Counted from the first letter of the stretch, positions 34,417-46,170 are shown. The stretch is 64,000 nucleotides of DNA from Pelobates cultripes (GCA_933207985.1 OW240916.1:294750744-294814743); one strand, 5' to 3'. Notes: a model not told the origin generated them from the letters alone. Numbers and translations: made by a program.

Positions 34417-35828
34417 CATAGGCGTGCGCAGCCTATTGCATTAGGGTGTGCACCCTAAAGCACAAGCACACGCCGCGTATAAATATGTATGTATGTATGT
34501 GTGTGTATATACATATACACACACATACACTGCTGTGTGTGTGTGTGTGCTGTGTGAGGGTGCTGGTAGTGTGCTATGTGGGTGAGGGTGTTTGTGTGTG
34601 TGTGCGCGCTTGTGAGGGTGCTGGTAGTGTGCTATGTGGGTGAGGGTGTTTGTGTGTGTGCGCTTGTGAGGGTGCTGTTAATGTACTGTGTGTGAGGGTG
34701 CTGTTTGCATGTGAGGGTACTGGTAGTGTGCTGTGTGTGTGTTTGTTAGGGTCCTGTTAGTGTGCTGTGTGAGGGTGCTGTTTGTGTGCTGTGTGTGTTT
34801 GTGAGGGTGCTGTATGTGTGTGGGTGCTGTATGTGTGTGTGTGGGTGCTGTGTGTGTGGGTGCTGCTGTGTGTGTGGGTGCTGTGTGTGTGTGTGCTGTG
34901 TGTGTGTGGGTGATGTGTGTCCTTTTTGTGCTGTATGTGTGGGATGCTGTGTGTGTGGGTGGTGTGTTTGTTTGCTGTGTGTGTGTGGGTGCTGTGTGTG
35001 TGTTATATGTGTGTGGGTGCTGTATGTGTGTGTGTGCTGTTTGTGTGCTGTATGTGTGTGGGTGTTGTATGTGTGTGTGTGCTGTTTGTGTGTGTGTGTG
35101 TGTGTGCTGTATGTGTGTGTGTGCTGTTTGTGTGCTGTGTGTGTGCTGGATGTGTGTGTGCTGTATGTGTGTGTGTTCTGTATGTGTGCGTGTGTGTGCT
35201 GTATGTGTGCGTGTGTGTGCTGTTTGTGTGATGTATGTGTGTATGTGCTGGATGTGTGTGTGTGCTGTTTGTGTGCTGTATGTGTGTGTGCTGTATGTTT
35301 GGGTGATTTGTGGGGGTGGAGGTGGGGGCAGATTAGTTAATAAATATCCCCCTCCCTTCTTACCTTATGTAGGGAGGGGTGGGACCGTGCTGCTGCCTTC
35401 CCTGGTGGTCCAGTGGAGATGGGGGCAGATTGATTAATGTCCCCCCCTCCCTTATTACCTTATGCCAGGGAGGGGGGATCCTTTCTGCCTTCCCTGGTGG
35501 TCCTAGTGGTGAGAGTGAACTCTAGCCTGTAGGGCTAGAGTTCACTCTCACGAGATCTGAGCGTTCCCGCGGTAACCACGGCAACGCTCAGATCTCGCAA
35601 GAGGAACCCGGCGGAGCTGCTGGCAAGAGCTCAACGGGTCCTCTCCTGCCTCCTGTGGGTCGGTGGGGAGGGAGGGTGAGAGCAGAGCCGGCGCTCGGAT
35701 AGCGCTGGCTCTGCATGAGCCGACAGGGGGGACCCTGAGATCTCCCCTGGCGGTCTCAATACATAGGCGTGCCGCGGGGATTAGGGTGTGCCCAGGCACA
35801 CCCGGCACACCCCGTGCGCACGCCTATG
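34417..35828. mobile_element. Non-autonomous hAT element with 8-bp target duplication
   Basis: Terminal inverted repeats CATAGGCGTGCGCA and its complement, flanked by the perfect octamer CTCAGTTT at 34409-34416 and 35829-35836. No transposase. The left interior is a (TG)n-rich tract with CTG (about 34500-35310), where long Cys/Val open frames are artefacts. The right interior holds palindromes: GTGAGAGTGAACTCTAGCC with its complement (about 35510-35551), and a second dyad with an X-box-like GTAACCACGGCAAC at 35572-35585 between TCTCACGAGA (35546-35555) and TCTCGCAAGA (35593-35602). GGACCACCAGGGA / CCTCCCTGG / GGTAAG sequence, read on the minus strand at about 35340-35500, recurs at 49560-49635 and 58885-58935. 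Confidence 0.9.
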
Positions 35829-35836
35829 CTCAGTTT

Positions 35837-35970
35837 GATGGAAAGCAATGAAATGTCACGAACTCTCATGGAAGGAGCTGTGATGCCTCTCACTCTAATG
35901 AATGGCTCTATAATGTCACTTCCATGAAAGGCACTGCAATGTAACTCACTGCCATGCAAGGCACTGTAAT
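35837..35970. repeat. 30-bp minisatellite, decayed right part
   Basis: Units such as AATGTCACGAACTCTCATGG and AGGCACTGCAATGTAACTCA continue the array of 33659-34416 beyond the hAT insertion. Confidence 0.8.
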
Positions 35971-36951
35971 ACAGTCCATTGTATTGTCTTGAAGCAAACC
36001 TTTCAGTAAATCATTTTTGGAAGCTCACAATGTTTCCACTGACCATTCCCCAGCTGAGCGCTGAATTTAGCTGTCTGAGATAATGATGAACTCTGGGTTC
36101 ATATATTTGTAGTCTGGAAAGTGTGGGGCTGGTTGTCACTCACTCCCTTATACCTTGTAATGAAGGCTTGCAGCATTGTGTGTATCTCTTCCCATTACAA
36201 TGGACTCATTGCTACAAAATGATACTTTCTTTACTTTGCAGCAGGGGTCGGTTAAGCTCATTCAAGATCTGGGGCTTAAGTCCATAAAATGCTTTCACAG
36301 ACCTTTAATGACTCTTGTAAAACATGCCCAGTGTACACAACACACACGATTTATAGAACACAAGTATGTGAAAATGCTGAAAAATGAAACAATCAACAGA
36401 AACATTCTATTGGTTTCCATGGTGACTGCTTAACTTTTAGAACTTTGCCCACACTTGCTCTCTGTACATAACCCACAATGAGCTTCTTCCATTTTAAGTC
36501 CACACCTGGATCTACACGCACAACACACAGTGCATTTCCTGTGCAGACATATTTAACCACAAAGAAATATGCTTGCACATTGTATAGATCATCCATCGTT
36601 CTGCTTTTATTAGTAAGACAATAAATGCATTTAAATACCCCTGTAATCAGCAGCTCCCCCTTTGAAGAAAAATAAAATTGTCATTATAGTTACCAGCCTT
36701 ATCCACACTTGCTGAAGAAATCAAGTTTTCTGGCTTTTGTCTAATTAGATGCATAGCGACAAACAGTGCATGTGCAGCAATCTGCCTCTGCTTCTGTATG
36801 AAAAGCATTGAATGGTTAGCCTCATAAGGGGGAATTTTAGAAACATATGGGGCTTGAGCCCAAAGGAAAACATGATGACCCCTATACACTAAGAGAGGTG
36901 AGGATATGTCAGGACATATCTCTGCCTCTCTGTATTATGTCTCCTCCTCTC
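35971..36951. other. Non-genic stretch with one dispersed repeat
   Basis: 36401-36448 is the second copy of the AACATTCTATTGG repeat seen at 32371. No gene or other repeat was recognised. Confidence 0.45.
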
Positions 36952-37658
36952 CAGGTCCAGGTTAACATAGGGCCTGATGGAGCTGAAGCACTAGGCCCGT
37001 GCAATACATCAATTGATAAAAAAAAAAAGATTTTTAATAAAAAAATAAATATATATATATATATTTTTTTTTTCCTCTTCTCTTCACATACTCTTGCTTT
37101 GTACAGAGGGAATTAAGAATGTAAACTTAAGAGGTATATAGAGGAACAAAACTTGTGTGGACTGGCTGACCATTATATCAGTTAAGGTAAAGCTGACTTT
37201 GCACATTGTGCAAATGCTGTTGCCGCTTCAGTCTCTCTAACACCGTGACATGTCCCCTTTTATTCTACACTCACTACTTTGCTCCGTCCCAGAATGAATA
37301 CCAGGAGCTTCTTCCTGCTGGTAAGAAAGGAAGGAGAGGAGTGGACAAGTGAGTGGGGGACAGTCCCTAGAAGAGTGAGCAAACAATTAGCATTAATGCG
37401 TAGCTATGGGCAATGTCTGCATAGTACACCTTTAGTTAGCTAACTGCTAGCTGCCGTTAGGTGGTATAGATCTGCATTAGAGATGGAATCCTAGCATAGG
37501 GTATGTGTTTTCCTATAGCTGCATCCTGTGAGTTTCCCTCCATCAGATAGACAACACTTGGCACATGACTGTTTTAGCATTTTCTGTCGATAATATTCTG
37601 TAATTAGGACAATTGTAATTGTCAGCACCAGGCCCAATTGGCTCTTAATCCGGCCCTG
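36952..37658 (-). mobile_element. Non-autonomous hAT element, same family as 12995-15559
   Basis: The left end CAGGTCCAGGTTAACATAGG and the right end CTTAATCCGGCCCTG are the inverted counterparts of the ends at 15559 and 12995. Perfect target duplications CTCCTCTC lie at 36944-36951 and 37659-37666. Over about 150 bases next to the right end, the minus strand closely follows 12995-13170 (AATTGGGCCTGGTGCTGACA and GGAAAACACATACCCTA). It is much shorter (707 bp) and encodes nothing. Confidence 0.9.
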
Positions 37659-38221
37659 CTCCTCTCTACCCAATTACAGTGCGCTACTGATACCATTCAG
37701 GCTCTCAATTACAGCACAGCTGGAAAGGTGCACAATGTACACAGCCACATATTAACGTGACCCCCCCACATTACCCAACTAATAGAGGGGCGTACAGAAA
37801 TGTAGAATACTTCTAAAGTTTATTGTTTTAATTGATGGCTTCTTTGAGAAGCAGTTGCCTGATGAAAAATTAGAAACCTAAAAAATAAACACTAATATCC
37901 TGCATCCCCCCCCCCACCAACTGAAGAGATATTAAACAGTTCCGCATTTGGGTCCAAAGCCCCACCCCTAGAAACCCATTTTGTCTTAAAGAGAAGCATT
38001 GAATATACACAGAGCATTCAGGGAAGGTAGATTTTGCATGCCAACACCTTATATAAAATAGATTCAATTACTGAATCCATTTTGGACTCTTAGTGGTCAT
38101 CGGTTTGACAGTCACTAGAGGCATGGAATTTGTAAACTGAAAATCGTGCTGATTTTCAAAAATTTTTATGTGTTTAAATGTAATAGAGCAGGAGCCACAT
38201 ATTTTCCCTAAAATAACTTCT
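37659..38221. other. Non-genic stretch
   Basis: Nothing recognisable. Confidence 0.45.
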
Positions 38222-38422
38222 TTAAAGGGACACTATAGTCACCAGAACAACTACTGCTTAATGTAGCTGTTCTGATGTCTATATCCTGTTCCTGCAGGCA
38301 TTTTAATGTAAATACTGCCTTTTCAGAGAAAATTAGTATTTAGACTTATTGTGTCAGGGATACACATCTGTAAAGTGTTCCGTTAAGATGAAGTGATGTT
38401 GGTGCTTAGATTCTCCCTTTAA
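38222..38422. mobile_element. Short T2-like MITE
   Basis: TTAA at both ends: TTAAAGGGACACTATAGTCA at left and GATTCTCCCTTTAA at right. The interior has an ACTACTGCTTAATGTAGCTG motif typical of this group in the window. Non-coding. Confidence 0.65.
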
Positions 38423-39557
38423 CAGTAACACACGAACATCAAACATCAGTGTCCATGTTTTCACAGTATTTACAAAAAATCATAGTTAATAAGTTACCTT
38501 CATCTGTGCATTTCCAATAAAAACGTTGTGATTTTAAATAAACGCCTGGATGGGGTAAGAGTAGTTATTTACTAAACATTGATCTGTGATTATTTAAAAC
38601 CGGAATTGAAGAAGTTTGTCCAAACATGAAAAGTATCTGCATTGTTTCCACCCCTCCCCCCAATTCTTCTATTTGTCTTAAAATGTGTAATGCAATATTA
38701 CATTTACCCTATTATGGGGTTTATTCTTTGAATTTTATTTACATTCCTGACAATTCACATTTTAGAAAATATTGCTCAATGTGATACATTTCGCCAACTG
38801 GTTACTTAAAGTGAATTTTATTATGTACATATTCTTTATTATAGACTAATACACAAACAATAATAGGAGTGTTTATCGGCATACACTGTATGCAGCCGCA
38901 AAACAGATGTCCGCAGACAGGTGGACAAGCAGACAAAGTAAACGAATGCTTAAGAAAGTTCCACTTCCATTTGTCAAGCAGTGATGTGATGTGTGGGGTA
39001 TGGCGGTTTTCTCTAATAGAACTCAATACAAACTTAATAACCGGCTGTGCGGGACATTTGCTGCTATTACAATATGGAGCTTGTCTGAGAAAAGAATACA
39101 GTTCTCTCCAGAGGATACATTTTCTTTAGCATTATCTTCGATGCTAAATAGATTGGTATTGTTACAGTTGGCTGTGTCATGCAGATCAGCATGTCATCTA
39201 TTGTCTCTTACAGTAATTGTGTGTACCCCCTTCGAAGAGCCAGTTATACTTTCTCTTTCATATCCCATAATGAGTTAAAAAAAAAGACGGGTGAGAATCC
39301 TGTGTGCTCACAAATTATAGTGTGGCGTACAAAAAAAGACCAGCGTGTGCTAAATGTATGTATGTCGACAGAGGAGGCATTATAATATGGGTACAATACA
39401 TATGTATACATCGGAGTAAGAGGTCCCCCAAGAGCTCACAATCTAATTGGTAATGATGGCAATGGAATGGATACAGTTCCAAGAAAATTAGTAAATTCAT
39501 TAATAACATTTCTGACATAAATAAAAAAAATATATAATGTGCGACGCCAAATTAGTT
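38423..39557. other. Low-repeat stretch, no gene recognised
   Basis: Overlapping plus-strand frames at 38869-39385 show no domain or paired splice sites. Nothing else seen. Confidence 0.45.
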
Positions 39558-39729
39558 CAGGGTTATTCAATAAAGTAAGAATTCAAAGTGAATTCAAATC
39601 GAATTTAAAATTCAGGTCAAAATAGCTGCTAAAACAAAAGTCAGCTAAGTTCCAATTTGGCTACTTTGGCCTTAAATTCGAAATTAGTTTTGAATTCACT
39701 TTGAATTGTCACATTATTGAATAACCCTG
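39558..39729. mobile_element. 172-bp MITE with long terminal inverted repeats
   Basis: CAGGGTTATTCAATAA at the left and its complement at the right, with homology of the arms extending about 40 bp through GAATTCAAAGTGAATTCAAA. TTAGT occurs one base outside the left end and directly outside the right end, so the exact boundary and duplication length are uncertain. Diverged relatives appear near 16550-16740 and 53800-54170. Confidence 0.75.
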
Positions 39730-40241
39730 TTAGTGTAGGATTTAAAAGTTGCCGATTTAGTTTGGCTTTCGGATTGTATAGGGCTAATTAATATATAGCA
39801 AAGGTAGAGTAAAAGGACATATTAAAGATTCAGGGCAGCAAAGGGGGAAGTATTTAATCATATCAACAGAGATAACCGGAGCAACAAGTCCCCCCCATAA
39901 GCTTGCAGGTATGTGGTTACTTATCATGATGCAATGTAGAATGGGAGGACAAAAGCCTGAATTGTAATAAGGAAGATTCTCAATGTAATGCTTTTCTGTA
40001 AATCGAAAGGTTAAAGAGACAATTTTTCTATTTATCCAAACCACATTTATACAATACAGATTAAAAAAATGTAGGCTAAAACAGCCAATCTGTGAGTACA
40101 CCTGAGATGCAGAACTTTTCCTAATCAGCTATTATAGTCTAAATGATGCAATATACATATTTGAATGAACTACAATGTAGTCCTTTGTGAATAAGGCCCT
40201 TGGTGTTTGATAGGAGCTAGTGAAAGTGGTACTATATTTGT
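39730..40241. other. Non-genic stretch
   Basis: Nothing recognisable; a minus-strand frame (39784-40101) has no domain. Confidence 0.45.
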
Positions 40242-40321
40242 TTAACCCCTTGAGAACCAAACTTCTGGAATAAAAGGGAATCATGACATGTCACACATGT
40301 CATGTGTCCTTAAGGGGTTAA
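40242..40321. mobile_element. 80-bp palindromic TTAA MITE, copy 3
   Basis: Identical to copy 1 except for two substitutions in the left arm (TTGAGAACC for TTAAGGACC), with TTAA at both ends. Confidence 0.85.
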
Positions 40322-41885
40322 ATGAAGTTATTAGCATAGAGATTAGTCTGCTGTAAAAGAACGAGTGTTGGAAAGAGTTTGGTAAAATCTAGATGTGAGT
40401 GCATACCTCTAAACATTACAAACAGATACAAAGGTACTCTTTACATTTAGGGGTGTGGGTGGGATTTGGCGAGGTGTGGGGTTTCTCTGAGAAATTGTAG
40501 GTTATATACTAATAACAATTTATGTGTTTAAAATGTAACTTACATCATGAGCAATCTTATTGAAACGGACTGATTTATAAACCCATTTATTGTAGTTTAA
40601 AGACACATGACTGTATTATTGCTGTGGAGCTCTGTTATACAGTCAGACACAATAACAATATGGAGTTTCTAGAAAAGAGGGACAATGGGATTTGGGCCCA
40701 TTATAGAGACTGTCCCTTTAGGGACACTAGAGAGGTATGTATTAAGAGCGTGAGAAATTAGTGAAAGGATGAAACCAGAGTTATTTAACAACTGAATGTT
40801 TCTTCTCCAAGTTTACAATTTAGGCCCAGGAATGCCGGTTTATAAATGTTACCTTTTATTTTCAGTCAGGCACCATAATGTGCCATTGAAAAGTCATATG
40901 GAAAAAAAAAATGTAGGCCCTAAGTTAAGTCACAGGCTCTAGTCTGACAACAAAGATGTAGAAAATTGTTCACGCGACATAAAATGGCACCTTTTTCTCA
41001 CTTATATCTGTCATTATTTGCTGGTAATTCCCTTTCCCCTTATATCCTCTGAGTGTCTCTCTTATCCTCCTTTTTACAGGGAACCTATCGTAATTAAACT
41101 CTTCTATGTTGTCCTATTCAGTGTCTGATTTGTTTTTACCAGATTCCTTGTTTTGTTTTCCAAGCCGAGGCCTTAGCATTTCATTTGTACTGACTAGCTT
41201 AGGCAATGTGCAGACTTATGTCTTTCTAAACAGTCTATTGTTTTCTTTGAAACATGGAATAAAATAAAAGTGCAAACAAGCAACCCTCTGGCAGAACAAA
41301 GTATTTTTTTTTTTAAATCTAATCCCTTTAATCTCGTCTATGTGACATCTCATATAATTTAAGGACAAAACATGTCATTAGTGAAATATAGCGGAGTTTA
41401 AACAAAGGAGTTTATTTGTTTAGTTCTAATTTATACACAAGTTACAAAATGAAATTAAAACAATTGAAATGGAGAAAGCGAATAGGCAAGTCAGGTACAA
41501 GGTGACTGTTTTCCCCAGTTGTATATTTTTGATCCAGGAAAATTCAGGATTGTTGAAAAATAATAAGACCAATCGTAGTGATTTTGGTTTGTAAACTAGT
41601 TTTGCTGCTTGAATTTTGTCCATTTGTGAAAAGGTTTGTTCAATTCAGTTAAGGGGTTGGTTACATAATCTGTCAGAGGGGAAAAAAGTGATCAGGATTT
41701 ACTATAATTCAACAAAAATAATAAGGAAACCAACACTGACTTTGTCATCTTCCCAAATCCCCCAGATGGTTAGGATTTAAAATACCTGTGATATGCAGTA
41801 GTTGAGGTATATCATATTAATTGGGGAGGAGGTGGCAGTATGACTATCCTATTCACACACTCCATGTGCAGGGATGTGTAGGTTA
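40322..41885. other. Non-genic stretch
   Basis: No gene, MITE end or microsatellite of note was recognised. Confidence 0.45.
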
Positions 41886-42010
41886 ATAATTTATTTATAA
41901 AATATTTTACCAGGAAAGATACATTGAGATTTCTCTCGTTTTCAAGTATGTCCTGGGTCCACAAATCATTGCATTGTTACATTAGGGTACAACAAAATAC
42001 AAAAACAATA
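41886..42010 (+). repeat. Dispersed repeat (AAATATTTTACC family), copy 2
   Basis: AAAATATTTTACCAGGAAAG, GATTTCTCTCGTTTTCAAG, GTATGTCCTGGGTCCACAAA; matches 27931-28060 and 54303-54366. Confidence 0.75.
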
Positions 42011-44593
42011 TTAATACACAATATATACAAAATTTAACATAGAACAGGCAGGAAATATATAATCAACCATGACACGTGCATTCTGTTTTGATGTGTGTAG
42101 AGAGGGATCTCTTAAAGGACTATGAGAGGGGTGGCACTAGCTAGCCCCTCCTATGCCCACTCCATGCTTTGAGACGGGGAATATTTAATAAATATGGAAG
42201 TGAGCTGGTAACAATTAAAGCTAGTGCTTTTTTGCCACATTATTTGATAATATTGTGTTGGGTTTGACCGATAAAACATTTGTAAAAATGCTTAATTCAG
42301 TGGGCAGGACACTTAACTCCCACACATGGGAGAAAGAAGAGGGGGACCCAGCCTAGATTCCATAAGGGTTCCCAAAAACCTCATTAAACTGTTACAATTA
42401 TTGGGTGAATTAGGAGATGCTCAATTTAGGCCCCATGATGCTTCCCAGCCCTCACAAATGGGATGAAGGGAGGACCAAATCGAGGCTGCATGTGGCTGGT
42501 GTCTGCTTCTCAGGTTCTTATGATTTTAATTATATTTGTATTTTTGATGGGCTAGCTTGGTAATTAATCCCTGTGCAAGAACTATTTTTGGACCAATTCA
42601 AAAGGAGGTTTAACATAGTTTCATTCTCCTTCAATGTATCTACATGCAAATATAAAGAATTTACCCCTAAAGTTAAATTAATTAATGTGTCCAATTCTTT
42701 TCAGTTGAATGTGTTGCAGCAAATAAGAAAACTGCATTTTATTTGCACGTCAAAAAATCTAATTAGTAACTGGCTAACAATTGAGGGAGCACTAGCCAAC
42801 AAGTCACCTTCCAACTTGCCACAACTAGTTATAGAATAAACTCAGAGCTTTATTTTGCTTGTTACTATCTGTAAAAATATCTTGTGGGTCAACAAAAAAA
42901 TAAATAAAAGTCACCCCATAATATTAGATAATGAAGTTTTAATTAAAAATTGCATGCTTTTCAAATAATAGCAACTATTTCTACATCAGTACAGAGAATG
43001 CAAGTGATATGAAGCTAAAGAAATATTATGTTACTGCATTCTGCATAGTGTCCTCTAGGTGGAGTAAACATGTGCATTTTCTTCAAGAATGAATGTGTGT
43101 GCTGGGTCTACTGTTGATGGTAGGAGACTTCTGAAATTATAACTAGATAGGAGAACAACAGAGAAAAGAGATACAGAGAGAATGATGAACACTTGACCCC
43201 ACTTAAATCAATGGTCCTCAGAAAACACTCACTTTCTGCTGTAAGGACTGCCTGGAGAGTATTCCGTGTTTGCGCAATGTAGGGTGGTATCTGTGTGTAT
43301 GTATAATGTGGAGAGTGTGAATGGTTGTATGTGACAGAGTTTATGTGTGAATGCATGTTGAAGTGTGTTTACTAGGTTTGTCTGACAAATGTAGAAGGAT
43401 TAAACTTTTATTAACCTTATATACTGTTTGGATCTCATATGTTGTAGAATTCATTTTTCATCACGCTCAGCCAGAATTATGATGACAGGGGATTGTTGGT
43501 ATTGTAGTTCTACCATTAACCATGATAATGTAGTTATAAATGTAGTAAAACATACAGGAATACCACAATATGATGGTATTATCTATGTCTTTCTCTGATT
43601 GGGAACCAGACAACACGAATGGACTCTTACTGTAAAGACATCGATTAATAAAGGAGAGTGGGGCCATCATTCGCCACCAATTTGGGCTTTGAAGAATTAT
43701 CTCCAATAGGAATTCTCCCAGAACCAATAACCCAATTCCACCATAACAGCTCACCTTTGTTCAATGGTTTTCTCATTGTTAGCATGAATTTACGTTATAC
43801 CAGTCTGGATAATACCATCACCATTTGCCTATCTACCTGCAACTTCCCAACATTCCAAATTATTGCATAGCTAACTCTGTTTACTCCCTAAAACCTTCTA
43901 TGTAAAATCTCTCATATATATATATATATACAAAAATCATGTGTAAGGTAAAATTCTATATTTCTTCTTATAATTTTTGTAAAATGTATACTGGTAGCAC
44001 TGTAACTCTTGTATTGTATGCTAACGAAATGACTTATTTATTACACCTTCTGTAAATCCATGTTACTAATGTTGATTCAAAAGAAGGGAAATTTACCAAC
44101 TTAAAATGGAGAAGTATCATTGCAAGCTTCTGAATGATAATTTGAGCCTATTGGAAAATTGGGAAAAAAAATTACTACAAATGTAATATTAATATCATTT
44201 GAAATGAGATAGAGAAGTTGGAAGTCTGTAGAACTCTCGTGGGGGGGCGGGTTGTTTTTTGTTTTTGTTTTTGCTATTTTTGTCTTTGTGTTTATGTGTA
44301 TGAATTTGAATGTTTTTAAATACTTTTTTGTATAATGTAATTATGGTGATAAATTTGATAATAAAAAAAGAATTAAAAAAAACAAAAAAAACAAAAGAAG
44401 GGAAGTCTCAATTTATAAAAAAAAAAACAAAAAAAAAAATTTTTTCAAAACCTGGGGAAAACACGTTGTGAAGATTATATTGTTTGTCATTCTTAGCACA
44501 CTATTCGTGACGTCTTGCCATTTGTTATTCCTTATTTTCTGTTTTGTCCATCTGCCATGCATGGCTATCAATAAGTTGAACAGACATGTTGGT
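42011..44593. other. Non-genic stretch, possible L1 3' remnants
   Basis: Plus-strand frames at 42573-42839 and 43658-43870 have a LINE-like feel but no motif that proves it. An A-rich tail with AATAAAAAAAG at about 44360-44450 could be a retroposon 3' end. No host exon recognised. Confidence 0.35.
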
Positions 44594-44661
44594 TTAACCC
44601 CTTCGGGACTGACTGTCATGAAAATGGGGGGTTTACCTAACCCTGGCCATGAAGGGGTTAA
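44594..44661. mobile_element. 68-bp TTAA palindromic MITE
   Basis: TTAACCCCTTCGGGACTG at the left and CATGAAGGGGTTAA at the right, TTAA-bounded. It shares its ends with the element at 2425-3278. It lies inside a 153-codon open frame (44468-44929), which weakens that frame as a gene. Confidence 0.7.
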
Positions 44662-45075
44662 GGGTGAATTTTGGAGACAGCATGTGAAGGGGAGATTCCT
44701 TTGCTTAACAAACATGCGAAAAGGTCTGCAAGTGATTATTGTCTTTTCTTCTGTATCAGATTCACTCTCCCTAGTTTACTGTGTGTTTATCTTCCTTGGT
44801 TTTCTCACAGTGTCCCCTACATTCCCTATCCTCACCTCTGATTCCTTCACCTCCCCTTCCTGTATCTCTTTTTTCGCCATCTCACTCCTCCTCGCCCTCC
44901 TCCCAGCAGCTCTGGTGTTCTTCTGCTAATATTTAAGGACATCTCACTTCATCTGCCACCAATTCTGTTCGCCTCTCCAGCTGTCAAAACAGGGGGTGTC
45001 TTTTTCATTCTAGCTCACAAAGTACCAAAGGGGGTAAAGGCTTTAATGCCTGTGTTTGGACACAAGCAATTATCA

Positions 45076-45357
45076 CTAATTATTGTTTTTCTTTTGAGCC
45101 TGCCTGTCTTGCTGGAGAGCCAGCAGATGAACATGCCATAATCCTTCCCAGTCGGTTGATCTCAGTAGGTTTTTCTGACCAGTCCTGGTGTGAGGCTTTG
45201 TGCCTTTCATCTCAATGCGAGTTAAGAGCTGATTCAAACTCATTGCGATGGCAGAATTAATCTCACAGTCCGGCCTTTCAATGGCCTCCTCTAGCAGATT
45301 ATATAGGCTGATGGTAGATCTTTTCTTGGTAACATCGTTTAGAAGTACTAGAAGATG
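45076..45357 (-). CDS. Exon-like open segment, unidentified protein
   Basis: The minus strand is open for 93 codons with no ATG needed at its start, ending at a TAG (45078-45076). The peptide has a natural composition: DVTKKRSTISLYNLLEEAIE, then RPDCEINSAIAMSLNQLLTR, IEMKGTKPHTRTGQ and STDWEGLWHVHLLALQQDRQ. The first half is likely helical. A weak acceptor (CTTCAATTTAACATCTTCTAG, about 45351) could precede it. ATTAAA about 35 bases after the stop could be a variant poly(A) signal, which would fit a last exon. The protein was not recognised. It could be a host exon, a retrogene piece or transposon coding sequence. Confidence 0.3.
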   Translation of the reverse strand, partial: HLLVLLNDVTKKRSTISLYNLLEEAIERPDCEINSAIAMSLNQLLTRIEMKGTKPHTRTGQKNLLRSTDWEGLWHVHLLALQQDRQAQKKNNN

Positions 45358-45418
45358 TTAAATTGAAGCATCCCTGAATCAGCAATTGTTTTCATTCCAC
45401 CTCCCCAAACACATTCAG

Positions 45419-45612
45419 CAGCCTTGCTCAAGCCAGAGGAATCTATGGTTAAAGATACAATGGAGAAGAACCAAAGTAGCGTTCTGCTTCGTAAGCAATT
45501 CTCAACCTGTGATACGTATACCTTGCAGGGTATGACTGATCAGGCCAAGGATGCTCTGGTTCCAGTTACGTTTCATAAGTTAAAGGACTTTCATATATCT
45601 ACATTCATATAA
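45419..45612 (+). CDS. Exon-like open segment, weak integrin-alpha thigh resemblance
   Basis: A pyrimidine-rich acceptor (TTTTCATTCCACCTCCCC then ACACATTCAG) ends at 45418. The following frame is open to 45612. The peptide includes SSVLLRKQFSTCDTYTL and DQAKDALVPVTFHK. In leukocyte-type integrin alpha chains the thigh domain has a Cys followed about 13 residues later by a D..(T/S)PI(T/I)L motif; DALVPVTF fits that spacing. No strong donor follows (the best is GTTAAAG at about 45568), so exon status is doubtful. It is only 60 bp from the minus-strand frame at 45076-45357. It may be a decayed exon or coincidence. Confidence 0.2.
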
Positions 45613-45945
45613 GCAATACGCGTTGCTTGAAAGGTTAAACTTGTTTTTTTTGGCGACTTTTTGGTGTGTTTTTTTCATTTTTAGAAATGTATTAAATCTT
45701 TTGCGCCCTTAATACAATCTTTGAATGCATACGATTTTTTTTCAGTGGTGCAACAGATTTATCAACGTTGCTGTCACTTTTTCCACCAGAAAATCTTTCT
45801 GTTTTACCTCTCTTTTATTTACTTTAAATTTGGCACTCTATTTTGAAATTGATAATTCTGTGCAAAAATTGGCTTATTTTAGAGAAAATTCAACAGTTTT
45901 AAGACCATTTAGAGAAGACTTTAATAAATGAAATAAAATCCTGAC

Positions 45946-46170
45946 TGATTCCTCTTCTGCAACTGTCATTAGTCTAATACTATCCTTACCTTTTTGTGTC
46001 ATTTTACTCCACTCCCTCTAGCATGTAAGCTCATTGAGCAGGGCCCTCAACCCCTCTGTTCCTGTGTGTCCAACTTGTCTGGTTACAACTACATGTCTGT
46101 TCGTCCACCCATTGTAAAGCGCTGCGGAATTTGACGGCGCTCTATAAATATCATAATAATAAATACAAAC
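45946..46170 (+). repeat. Dispersed GCTATATAAAT-tailed repeat, copy 4
   Basis: CTCTTCTGCAACTGTC at the start, GTAAGCTCATTGAGCAGGGC in the middle and GGCGCTCTATAAATATCATA at the end match 24571-24763. Confidence 0.75.

Noticed and set aside
33743..34444. Long frames on both strands rich in SHGRHCNVT or ATSQTLMAG
   Set aside because: Products of the 30-bp minisatellite; every frame stays open for the same reason.
34762..35437. Cys/Val-rich frames of up to 207 codons
   Set aside because: Translations of a (TG)n-rich tract inside a hAT element.
38869..39385. Three overlapping plus-strand frames
   Set aside because: They overlap in different frames without any domain; no support to choose one.
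44468..44929. 153-codon plus-strand frame with hydrophobic ends
   Set aside because: It runs straight through a TTAA-bounded MITE, has low-complexity Phe/Leu/Ser composition and no splice or domain support.
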